Shown: piece after piece, positions 1 through 11,378 of the stretch
How the letters are laid out: every line of letters starts with the position of its first letter
Position numbering within the stretch: position 1 is the first letter of the stretch
Source: Numida meleagris
Taxonomy: Eukaryota; Chordata; Aves; Galliformes; Numididae
DNA length: 64,000 nt
Reading direction: 5' to 3'
NCBI RefSeq assembly: GCF_002078875.1
Contig: NC_034420.1
Location: 4,339,814-4,403,813 of the forward strand
The notes under the pieces: model-generated
The model's database searches: none
What the model was told of the DNA's origin: nothing
The model's input: only the letters and a program-made list of their open reading frames with translations
Made by a program: the position numbers and the translations under genes

Positions 1-3000
1 AGACACACACATTTTGAGTAGTATAGCATCAGCTAGACAGCTATGTTATTTTTCTCACGTTCACAGCAGTATCTTTTAACACTTTTAACAACCAACATCA
101 GAGAAATCTGTGAAAAATATTTTTGGATATTCATCTTGGATTCCATTGTGCAACATGCATTAAAAACAAACACCACTCCCCCCATCTACAAATCCCTATA
201 ACACCCAACACAAAGCATCACCTTGGTCTCCTATTTCTTGCCAAGGTTTCTGAGTAGGCTGGTTTAACTTGGTAAATAGGTAGAAAGGGTTTTCAATTTC
301 AAGCGCTAAGCACCTGATGGCACTTGTGAGTTATAGAAACACTAGGCTCACTCTAGTTTCAAGTGCTCAGGTTTAGTGTATGGAAATCCTCAACAACGAC
401 AAAAGGAATTCAACAGGCAGATAAGACTGCCCCTGAACACAGAAAAGTAGTTCCTTCTGTTATCTCTGAGATCTTCACCAGGCAAAACATGTGCATTCGC
501 TTCTCTTGGAGAAAATCTCTAGATCAAGCTTTTATTTTTAACCTAGGAAAAGCATAGGGAAACTAAAGCCACGTAACCTCTCATAAAAGTACTCCTGTTC
601 TCTGTGGCATTATGCATATATAGCAGCAAGAGGACGTTGCTTTTGAAGGAAGATGATCTACTTCACCTAATGACTCTTCCTCACATTTGCATCTTGAAAT
701 AGGACCCTTGCTAGGCTCGAACTCCACATTTAATGTTCCTGAAGCTAAACTCCACCATTTCCAGCAGAAGTGCAGAGTTTTGTTATAGAATGGGGCCAGA
801 TGCTTTTCCTTGAAAGGTTCAAAGCCTCTCTTCTCAGAGCTAGTGTCAGACAACCATTCTTCTCTTTCTCAGATTGACTGATATCAGTCAACAAGAATAT
901 CTGAATGTGTGACAGGCTTATTCTAAAACTTAATTATTGCCCCCTAAGTGATATCTATTTTCATTGCAAATTTAAGAACAGAACCTTCTGTCACCATCTC
1001 ATCTCGCAAGATGCAAGATTCAAGTGAAACTTGGTAGCAGTGATTGACAACCAGATGCCCTCAGCATCACAGGGGTTCCATCTTTGCATGGTTTTCCCTT
1101 TTGTCAATCTTGGTTTCCAAACTGTCTAGCATATTTGATTTCAGTGAAGTCTGGGCAAGAACAGCTCAGTGGTTTTCTGACTTTAAAAGTGAAACAACAC
1201 AAATGCAGCATAAGAAATCAAATGAAACATAGGTTGCCATTTGTCAAAACCAGCTCAAAGACAGAGAAAATAAATCAGTTGATACATAAAATAACCACTT
1301 GCGTGAACTATTTTGATGAATCCTGACCTGTGGTATCAGAGTCAAAAGGACAATTGGACCTATATCATCATCAGTGTCTCTTAAATTCAAAAGTATTCTT
1401 GTGAATGGCAAAAGTTGCAGCCAGTCAAGCTACGAGCAGTTAGTTATATGTCTTTGTTTCTGGGAGTGGTGGCATCTGCAGTGCTCTAGATGCTGCACTG
1501 AAAGAATTTACAGTAATACTTTAAGCACTGCATTTATGAATGGAAAAAATTACCAATATGAATGAAAAAAACTTTACATAAGCTCTTACACTGGCAAATA
1601 TCATACTCATTTTTGGGATGAAAATAATTCAAATTGATAACAACACCTAAAGAAGACAATTTTATGAAAACTGTAGTCTATGCACATATTTCATGCAGAG
1701 AAAAGATGAGACTTCTGCTTCCAAGCCTAATTTCTTCAAGAACCCCATACATTTTATTGTCTGCCTGTCACAGAAACAAATGAATACTACTGTGCGAGAA
1801 AGATAACCAAATAAATTAACCATTTATTTGCCTATATGTATTATATTCACAGATCTGCTGTGGTGCTTTCTAATAGCAAGAAACTTACCAAAACATTTGT
1901 TCTGTGTGCCACTATTTTCCAGGCTTTAATTTTAAATAAATATATAGGGTATAAAAATGAAATTTTCATTTGCTTAAATAGCAGTCAGAGCCTTTGGCAA
2001 TTCATTCCTTTCTAGAGCACAGACATGGCTGTGTTATTTTAAGTGTAAGGAGAAAACTGGAGTTTATCTGAAGCCTCAAGCATATTTAAGGTCAAATAAC
2101 ACTGAAGAATAAATGAGTGACAACATTTTCCCATGCAGCATATGTGCTAAAGATGCAGTACAAACATGCTATTTTCATAATTTGTCATTTTCCTTCTATT
2201 TTTCGGTATCATTGCACAGGACAGGAGTAGATAAAATAGCACCAACACTAAAAGTTATCAGCATGAGATACTATTTTCAAGTGGAGCATCTCTGAACCCA
2301 CTGTACAGGCAATAGTTAAGTATACTTGCTGCCTCCCTCCAAAAAGTGTAAATACTTCAAAAGTATCTCATTTTTAACATCCTGGCATGTTGATGGTCAG
2401 ATGTTCTTCCATGCTCCCTGTTAGACTGGCGGAAATCAGAGCAGTATAGGGGCTTACAAAAATATGTTATTTAATGTTTGGCAGGAATTATTATCATGGG
2501 GAGCACAAAGAGATTCTCTTTTTCCTCTCCTTCCTCCTTTATTTATTGTTTTTTTCCCTTCCAAGTTTGGCATGAATCTAAAGAGCTAAAAACTAATTTA
2601 ACGTGACAAATTCTTTCATCGCTCCCATAATCTCTGAAGTGAGCACTCTGACAAAGACAGCATGTGTGGTATATGCTTTCCTTCTGACACTTTATAAATT
2701 ACTTTCCTGTAACTCGGTTTCACCACCAGCCCAGTATCTCCAGGATGTCCTAATTTGAATGGCTCATTCTACATTCTTCAAATATTGCCCAAGGAAAATA
2801 GGAATAACTCCCAGATTTTGTGAAATGACAAATCTCCAACAGGACTGGAGCACAATTAGTTCCAAAGGGTATTATGTACTGTGATTTTTTTTTTTCATTT
2901 CACTCATTCAGTTTTTATTTATCTGAAAAGGCAATAGGAATACCTAAATCACTTCTGATATTCTTTTATATCTTCTTCTATGATATGTCTTTTGCTTGTC

Positions 3001-5771
3001 TTTTTAAATCACCCCTTGTTAGAAATTTTTTCATGATACCATTAATCTTTGGCAGTCTGAAATTCAGATGTTTAAACCCACAGACAGCATGTTTTCAATG
3101 AGCTGCTTTGATTCCCACATCTTTCTTATAATAGGACATTTCATTCAGAAACCCCGTAGTCTATGAGAACTTCAAACTATTCTTTCAATATAATTTACTC
3201 CTTATTTGCCAGCATTGCATTTTTCATTTAGTGCAGCAGTAGTCTTTGCTACCTTTGATACACTCACCTTCACAGAGCCTAGATATATTGACTAACCTAA
3301 ACAGCAGAACCATTTACTGCAAATTTTGATAACCTTTTCCATAACTGTTACTTTTAGCAGATGTATCCCCAGTAATATAACTTCTGCTTTGGTGGAGAGT
3401 GAGAAATTTGCTTTTTTGGACATGTACAGCAGTAAAACATTATCAGTACCTTTAAAGAGTCTCCTGTGCTTCAAGTTCTGACAGCAAAATACAGCAGGGG
3501 AGCTAGCGCAATGCAGAGTGCTGCCCTTCCTTCTGCCTATCTTGGTCGAACTTAAATAACATCCTAAGACTCCCAGCAGATTAACAGCTCTCACTTTCCA
3601 ACTGTCTCAATGATCAGGACAGAACTGGGATTTTGGTCTGATCTGAACATTATTCTGATCATCTTGAAAACAGAAAAACATTTTTTCCTTCTAACAGACT
3701 GACTGGAACAAGACAGAGTTATTTTGTCTTCACAGCAGTTCACGGATTAGTAGGTCAGCAGCTCCAAAGCAAGCAGCAGAAGAGCAGACAGCTGGTATTT
3801 TGGATTGCTGCTCTTTGCCCAGGAGAGAGGATAATTATTTTTCCCAGGACTGAAGTACTGCACATGCCCAGGAGAAGGCATCCCTCCAGGGAACAGCAGA
3901 ACAAGGAAAGGTTTTTCAGTTTTCTTGTAATAAGGAGATTTCAGCGCCTAAGGTCAAACCGTTGGAGGACAGCAGAGTTCCAACAATTTGATGGCTGGAC
4001 AAGCTTACAGCTGATGGTCCTAAGCACATCCTTTTTACCATTCTGTTGTTCTCAAGGCAATGTCTTAAGACAATGCAACTTCCTTTTAGTTTTCTTTCTT
4101 TCCTTTCCTGTCTTTTCCAAAAAGACCTCAAAAACTTCTGTCAAAATGGATCGCTTATGTCTTGAAGATCATTCATCAATTGTTAAGGGTCTATGCATTG
4201 TTTTACATCAGCTCCTGTCTTAAACCGTTTAAGAAACTGTTGCAAGCAATAACCACGTCACAAAGTTTTGCTTTAGATTACAGTAACCTAAATACCAGGG
4301 AAAAACACATCTCATAATCCATCACTTCAAAGTTATGCACATGATTAAAATATTCAGCTTGCAGTATATCATTTCCCATGTGCATAATCACTCAAACGGA
4401 GGGCTGTTGTATGATAACTGTCAAGTTCAATAAATCATGTGCTTTCCAATCTTTTTATTTATATATCAAACTAAGCCTGCTATTCTTCTGAGCTTTTCTA
4501 CAGAAGAAGCACAGAAAGTTGGTTAGCTCTGTAGTATTAAGCATGCTGGGATGCAGGCCTGGCCTAAAGAGACAGAAGCAATGAAGTAGCTAATCAGCTC
4601 TTTTTCACCTTGTGTGTATTAATTACCATTAAGACCATTAAAGTGAAAATTGAAATTTCCATAGAAAACACTACCTACACTCTTGAGTTAGGTTGTCTGG
4701 TAAAAAAAAAATAAAAAAATAAAAAAATAAAAAAATAAAAAAATAAAAAAATCACTCTCTTCAAATGGAGGAAATGGGAAGAAAATTCAGTGCATCTTTA
4801 CAGGGCTTTCACGTATTATGCACGAACCTTGCTCTTTACAGTAGCAACATATTAATATCAGCACAAAGAGTCTCAGAAATGAACAAAAAAACCCAACATA
4901 ATAGGTCTGGAAAGTATTTACAAGCTACTACAATTTTGCCATTTACTCAGGGAAGCTAGACAATCTGTGTAGCATGTCATTATCAACATATTGTTGAAGG
5001 CATTGTAAAAGGCACAAAATACACATCTAACTGGTATAGATCCTTTGTAAAATCTCTGAAACAACAGACAATGAGGAGGATATTGGGGGAGAAATCAGAA
5101 ATAAATTAATATAGTAAAGACAAAAAAAAAAAAAAAACAGGAACATGTTTAAAAAAAATCTGAAAAGACCACAGAAAAAATAGAACATAGCGTTGTCATT
5201 ATTAGTATGTTAAACATAGAAAATAAGCAAAAAATTTGAGCTTTCCTTATAAAACACTAAGGTCACGTGTCATGCGGAAAACAACAGCACACCAAATAGA
5301 TTTATCTTATTAAGGTCTGAAAACTAGAGGAATTTAGGCATGCAAACAGATATAAACTGAAACTTATCATACAAAATGATTTTTGATTTTTTTTTTTTCT
5401 CTAAATGCAGCATGCTATAGGACTACTTCAATTCAAACACCAGTACCTTCTGTTACTCTTATGGATTCACTATCACCATTTTTTCAAAATACTTTAAACC
5501 TAAGGTAGTACGTAAAAAAATCCTCATTATATCAGCCTCTGTTTGAAGCACCTACGACACCTCAATTTAACGATGCAACTTCTTGTTCCCACTCTTACAA
5601 CAGCGAACGGGACTTGAGAATTGTACTTTTCTCATTAACCAGTATAAAGAATAATAATTTTCTTTTCTCGGTGACTACACAGATCTGCAAAACAGATTAA
5701 ACCATCCTTTCATCTGCTCAAGTTTCATTTGCTGACATAGCCATGTGATTTGACATAGAGAACAGTCTTAC
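1..5771 (-). other. TENM2: TENM2 intron downstream of the transmembrane exon (partial)
   Basis: Starts at the GTAAGA donor at 5771 and runs off the left edge. It is AT-rich unique sequence with an 8-base-unit A-rich microsatellite at 4701-4752 and a short A-run near 5123-5138. Open frames of 60-119 codons occur on both strands, but none resembles a teneurin exon (the next one should begin by completing an Ala codon followed by MHLLG-like text) or any other protein I recognise. Confidence 0.85.
4701..4752. repeat. Microsatellite, 8-base unit TAAAAAAA
   Basis: T residues occur exactly every 8 bases from 4712 to 4752 (4712, 4720, 4728, 4736, 4744, 4752), with seven A between them, after an initial T plus ten A. 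The regular spacing indicates slippage expansion of an A-rich octamer. Confidence 0.95.
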
Positions 5772-6010
5772 CTATGAAATATGCTAGCAGGATGGCAAGC
5801 AGGACTGCAGCAGCAATTGCAGATAAAGCAGCACATTTCCAGCTACAATACTTGGAGGGTTTTTTCAGCTTGAATGCATTCCTGGAAAATGTATTTCTAG
5901 GTAACAGCCTGGGAGGTGGAGTATAAACTGTTCCTGAGGTCAGTGGGTAGCCAGGGGAAGAGCTACTGAATAGCGGAGTCGTTCCGGAAGATGTCTTAAA
6001 CAAGAAATGC
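5772..6010 (-). CDS. TENM2: TENM2 (teneurin-2) exon encoding the juxtamembrane region and transmembrane helix
   Basis: Third TENM2 exon. One base completes the split Arg codon, then come 79 codons, then one base of the next codon (Ala in the human protein). The order is [14 protein letters not shown], a Ser/Tyr/Pro stretch, [12 protein letters not shown], a basic juxtamembrane block ([14 protein letters not shown], about residues 46-59), and a single hydrophobic helix from about residue 60 ([20 protein letters not shown]). Basic residues before the helix and no signal peptide fit the known type II topology, with the N-terminus inside the cell. Two Cys beside the membrane (CSWKC) could be lipid-modified; that is inference. 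The acceptor is TTTTCCAG ending at 6011, preceded by a GTTTT repeat that serves as the pyrimidine tract. The donor is GTAAGA from 5771. If the donor is not used, translation continues for 15 codons to a stop at 5725-5727. The length of 239 is asymmetric (phase 2 in, 1 out). The first extracellular exon lies beyond position 1. Confidence 0.96.
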
Positions 6011-6011
6011 C

Positions 6012-6040
6012 TGGAAAACAAAACAAAACAAAACAAAAAA
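6012..6040. repeat. AAAAC pentamer run forming the pyrimidine tract of the transmembrane exon acceptor
   Basis: On the plus strand this is AAAAC repeated about five times. Read on the transcript strand it is GTTTT repeated, directly before the CAG acceptor at 6013-6011. It is a length-variable repeat placed where U2AF would bind, so length changes could affect recognition of this exon (inference). Confidence 0.85.
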
Positions 6041-9000
6041 TGGAACTACAGTTGAAAACAAGAAGTCTTGTAGTTATGAAAGAATATCCCCTACTCCTAA
6101 CGCAGATGACATAATGGATTAAATTCAAGAAGAAAGTAAAATGACTTTGTATGAAGGAATAAGGAAAATGAACACTCGCAATTCTTTTGCCACCAAAGCC
6201 AAACAACTGTCACTGAAACACAGTGTCAGGGTGTCTTCTGTCAGGACAATCTTCTAAATCTTTTTGTGATTAGATGCAGTTGGACTGGATATTAACTAAA
6301 ACACCAACATGACCAAAGTGTCGTTGAGTACATTGAGATTGTGCCCGTTAGAAGGGGGAGCAGTAACAGAGCTCATATTCAGATGTGACATTACCAGCCT
6401 TGGAAAAAGCTGCCAGCAAAAAATAAAATAAAATTTTAGAAAGACTACAGTCTTGAAGGAAGAGATTTTACCGGAATTAGAATTAACCATTTAAAAAAAA
6501 AAAGATGTTAGGGAGGTTTGGTTTGAACAACTAGAACAATCATCAAAAGTACAAAGCTTAGCAGAAATAAAACCTCTCAGACCGCCCAGACACTTGCTGA
6601 GAAGAAAATAACAAATGACATTTTACCCAAGAAATTCTCAGAGAATGCTGCCAACTTGCTCCAGATACAGGAAATGGAGAAAGCAAAGCAGAAGATCGGC
6701 TCCTCCAGGTTAACTTCTCACAGTCAGGAAGGGCTGACTACAAGCACGTTCCCAGTAAGTGATAAAAAGAGAAGCACAGAATAAAGGCAGTGGTCTTCAA
6801 GAAGGCCACTGAAAATACACTTTTTTAAAATGCAGTCATTTATAAATAAGCCTGTTAGTGAACATTATAAATCATTTAGATTGACACTGCATTTGTGATG
6901 CTGTTATTGTTGTTTTTTTCCTCTCTTGCAGACCCCAAATAACAACCTACATCCCACTCAGCAGTGATGAAAATTTCAGTTTACTTCAGACAACATTTCA
7001 GTCTGCTACTGCAGCAGTAGTAGTCACTTTCGTAACTTTCTCTTTGTGCTGTGTAGACACCAGAGGAAAAAGCTTCAGACACACAGGTACACAAGCAGAA
7101 GAGCCTTTCAAAGCCTAAGTATCTCAAGCAGATTAATTCTGTTGTCTTTGTTTGTTTTTGAAAAGAAAAACGATTTGATTAAAATAACTGTTGGGGAAAC
7201 GACGGTACGAAGCTGCTGGTGTTACACGAAAGCTGCGGGCACTTCTGTGCCTCCAGCCTGGTTACACCTGACTGACAGCAGCAGAAGCAGTTTTAGCCCC
7301 TTCAGCAGGCTGCTGCTGCTTGGAGAACCGTACTGCTCTGTGACAGGAGCTCGGGACTGAAGCCACATGGAGTGTAAAGAAGGACGGACAGACAGGAGAT
7401 GTGGTGTGAGGAAGGACAGACGGACAGATGTGGTGATGCAGAGCAGACGTGGGTTGCACACAGGCAGGCCCATCTCCTTCCCGCTCACTGCGCCTGCTCA
7501 GCCGGCCCCTCTCGCTGCGTGGCCCTGTCAGACTCGGACCTCAGGGTCTGCAGCGGGCGGTTCTCACCGTTCTTCTTCTCCTGCCCCAAAGCAGGAAATC
7601 ACAAAATCAAACTGGAAATTGCAGTCCTTGGCACTGCCGTTATCTGAAATGTCAAAGCTTTTAACCCGGGAATGTTATGTGCTATTCAGCCGAGAAGGCA
7701 GCTGCAGTGCCAACAGAAATTTTAATATAAAGCATTGTTTAAGTAAACTCAGATATATAATGAAACTCTGCTCCCATCAAAAATGAACGAATGAATATCT
7801 AGATATGTTTTAATAGAACATGCCAATCATATACTGTTTCAGTGAGAAAAAAAAAAGGAAAAAAAGTAGAAGAGTCCACTTTTGGTATGTGAAGTATATA
7901 AAGCAAACCAAAATACTTACACATTCAAAGGTTGTATTGTAACCTCTGTTACATTGTTAAAACTCCTCAGAACTTAATGGGAGCAAAAAGGCTGACAGAA
8001 ATGGATATGAGGAAGTATGCCATTCCCAAAGCAAAAGAAAAAATATGCTTGAATAGACTGAATTTTGACACACCTTCAACTCTGATCGGTGTGTTTCAAA
8101 AGTGGAAAGTTTACTATCTCTATATGAGGATTTCTGACAAAGTGGCAAACATCAGATTTCATGCCATGTTAGAGTACAGTAATTACATCTTCAGAAGACT
8201 AAGAAAAAGACATTTAACTAAAGATATGTTAAACATCCACCAAGCCATTTTGGAAAGCTGGCACTGCGTTTCAAAGCAGGGAAGCAGATTAGTAGAAACA
8301 CCTTAAGTTACAGCAAAGCACACTGGAACAACTGAGAGCATAATGGACAAAATATTTGCAGCTCCCAGAATTTTAAGTTTAGATTCAGCTTCTAATGGAA
8401 ATAAATTGACTTGTCTGAACTCTATCCCTAAAACCAATGATCTATAGCTATATTTTTTACGTGGGATTTGATATGCTCTGGTACAACCAATTGTCTGTGG
8501 ACAAAAGCTGCAAAGGAAGAACACAAGCATTTATCAACATTAATTACAGACTCTCAGAGGTAAGACCGGCAGATATTGCACAATGAATGCTTATGGAGAG
8601 AAACGATCTTGTTTCTATCCATTCACTTAATTTCAAGTAGTAGAATTAAATAATAAACGGTATATTCAATGTTCATCTATCAAATACTGTAAGGAAAAAC
8701 ACATTTACCACCTCACTTAGGAATAACACTTTGATTATATTGGGCCTAAATTTATATTTTGAAAACATGGGAATAGATTTTCTAATCTTAGCACAGTCTC
8801 TCTAGTTTCCGTGCATCACGCAGCACTCCTACACAGGCTAACTACAAAATGCCATCATCAGTATGCAATGCTTCAGTAATCTGAACATCCACGAAAGCTA
8901 TGGATGGAGTCTGCATGCTGCCGATGGAAAACCAGTTGGTACCACAGCTCGCTCAGGGCTCTCCCTGCCGGCCCCTCGCTCCCAGGCGTGGCGGAGCAGG

Positions 9001-10371
9001 GAGCGCTCCGTTGCCGCGGCACGCTGCCAGCAGAGGTGACATCTGTGGGAGAGGAGCATGCAAGGGGACATTCGCCCACAGTTCTGTGGATTACTGGTAA
9101 ATGGAAAAAGCTATAGTTTGCTTTCTTCATTAATTCAGAGCTCTCTATAGCATTTATTTTCCCACAGGTCAAAAGGACCTCTGGAGTTCAGGGAATAGTG
9201 GTCTGACAGAGCCTGTATTAACTTCCATATTCTTTTGAGAGAAAAATCTTTTTCTTCCCCCCTTCTTTATGGCCAGACTGTCACGGCAGCGCGCTGCAAG
9301 AACCAGCTGAGAAAAAAAAAAAAAAAATCTATCATTTTTTGTGATGAAAAACTGTAATAGAAAGGAAGAACAAGGTACCTTAACAGAAATTGCTTCTTTC
9401 ACTCCTCATACTATCCTAAGCTCATTCTGTATGAAAGAAGAAATACAGAGAGCTGTAACGCTTAAAGTGTCTTTTTTCATACTAACGTTTTAATAGGAAT
9501 TAATAAATAGAAAAGATATACACCAAGAGATTAGTTTACAGCTCAATTTATTGGTTCAAGGACTTACAAATAAATGACCTTTAAGCTGCGATAAAATCAC
9601 ATTTATCTATATTATGTGATCATCTTGTGACATTTATTTGTTGCAGAAGAAACAATGCAACGTGGAGCATTACATGCTCACTTTTACTGGAAAAAAAATC
9701 TAGTCTTCCAAACTCGTGTGCAAAAGAGTAGCCATGTCATTTGTGCCAATGAAAGCGGCTGTCAAACTCAACAAAGTTTCACGTCAGTTTTCTCACTTTT
9801 AGACAAAAAGAAACCAAGAACAAAGAAAACTATGAACTGTCCTAATGCTTTTTATGCTAAGAATGAACTCTGAGTGTTAGGCTGGTGCAAGATTTGGTTG
9901 CTTGCTTAAGGGCCTCAGTCCTTCCCTGAAGGAGGTTTAATAGCACGTTCTTGCTCTGGGGTTCTTATGGATTAGCAGCCAGGCTGACACAGCTGAGGGC
10001 TCTCTGAGGGGGAGGTGACTGCTCTCCTCGCCTCACTGCATGCAGCAGGGTGTAGTATATTTCGAGGTTAGTTACAGAAAACCCTCAATTAGGATTGATA
10101 AGCACAACACACCCATTATAACGAAAGTGCATTAAGTAGAGAAAAAAGCAGCGCTGAAGGAGGAAAGATTGGTTGGTTAATCTCATCCTGACTACTAACT
10201 CCAAATTTACCAGTGCTCAAAATCCTGTGGCCACCACTTCTCATGGTAATTCTCTTTAAAATAATACATTTCAGATATATATGCTCCTACTTCCTAAGAA
10301 AGAAGTATTTTCAGATACGCTATCTTACATCCAAAGCAGCTGAACCAACGTGAAAGTTAAGTCCAAACTTA

Positions 10372-10687
10372 GCGGGGTACCTGAGAAGACTGAGGGGAGC
10401 CCTCATGGCGGCATGCAGCTTCTCATGAGAGGAACAGAGGGCACTGAGCTCTGCTCTCTGCGGACAGCGACAGGGCCCAGGGAACAGCATGGGGCTGTGT
10501 CAGGGGAGGGGCAGGTGCGGATGAGAGTGCTCTGCCTCAGAGGGTGGTGGGCACGGCCCCAAGCTGCCAGAGTTCAGAGAGCATCTGGACAATGCTCTCA
10601 GACATAAGGTTTGGGTTTTAGGTCATCCTGAGATGGACTCAATGATCTTTGTGGGTCCTTTCCAACTGGGGATATTCTATGATTCTA
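10372..10687 (+). mobile_element. CR1 LINE fragment, 5'-truncated, plus orientation
   Basis: The sequence follows the 3' region of the chicken CR1 retrotransposon as I recall it. Landmarks in order: CCTCATGGCGGC, GGCACTGAGCTCTGCTCTCT, GACAGCGACAGGGCCC, CAGAGGGTGGTGGGCAC, GAGTTCAGAGAGCATCTGGA, ACAATGCTCTCAGACATA, GGACTCAATGATCTTTGTGG, GTCCTTTCCAACTGGGGATA and the terminal TTCTATGATTCT. CR1 copies typically lack long 5' portions and end in this short repeat rather than a poly-A tail. A small internal deletion relative to other copies is likely in the middle. The ORF overlapping it is not a functional reverse transcriptase. Confidence 0.92.
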
Positions 10688-11357
10688 GATTATTTTCAGT
10701 GGAGAACTATTTAAAACACGCACGTAGGTCAATGAAGTGGCCATTTCACAGAGGCATGCCAATGTGCACCCCTCACACTCAAGTGCACTTTGCAGACAGG
10801 CACAGCTGCAGTCTGCAAAAGGACACAATATTTCTGCTGTTTCTAGCTTGCTGCAGAAAATGAGTTTGCGGCTAACTGCATGGTGCAGGAACTAAGGACA
10901 CTCCATCGGGCATGAACACAACAATTCCGAACGGACATCAACAGCAAGGTAACACTTCTATCGCTTCTATTCTCTGCTGCACAACTCCGAACAAGGCAGC
11001 AGCTGCCAAGCCTCCAGCCAAGTTCTGACACCAACTTCCCAGCCCTGGAAGGGGTCAAGATTCCTTGAAGGCAGGGTTCACTACATCCCAAGGCAATGTC
11101 TTCTAAAACATACAGAGCGTTAAGCAGGGTGTCGTGTGTTGCCTTAAGTGCCAGACCAGTTTGCGACTGCTGTCTCGACTCTCTCAACAAAGGCACAGTT
11201 GGACACACAAAAGCACAGTAATTGAAAGCTGCCTGGCAGGAAGGTGATATGTTGTACAAAAAGGCAGGCACCAGCCTTTGGGCACTCTGATCTGTCATGT
11301 TATTAAACAAAAACAAACAGGCAATGTTCCCAAAGCAACAATCCAAAACAGTAGATT

Positions 11358-11378
11358 AAAAAAAAAAAAAAAAAAAAA
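11358..11378 (+). repeat. Poly-A run of 21 bases
   Basis: Twenty-one consecutive A residues followed by GAAAAC. An ATTAAA hexamer lies at 11302-11307, about 50 bases upstream. This could be a simple A-run or the tail of a retrocopy. I recognise no parent gene in the upstream sequence. Confidence 0.9.

Noticed and set aside
5940..6206. 88-codon minus-strand frame overlapping the transmembrane exon
   Set aside because: It is in a different frame from the TENM2 text, and its start lies in intron. It is a shadow.
6255..6300. GATTAGATGCAGTTGGACTGGAT as a CR1 fragment
   Set aside because: Only a few words resemble CR1, and similarity does not extend in either direction.
7222..7786. Overlapping frames on both strands in a GC-richer patch, considered as a CpG-island first exon
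   Set aside because: CpG density is modest, there is no clear promoter, and several mutually exclusive frames suggest chance.
10843..11346. 167-codon minus-strand frame as a gene
   Set aside because: No recognisable family, cysteine- and serine-rich chance text, and it overlaps no splice-consistent exon of TENM2.
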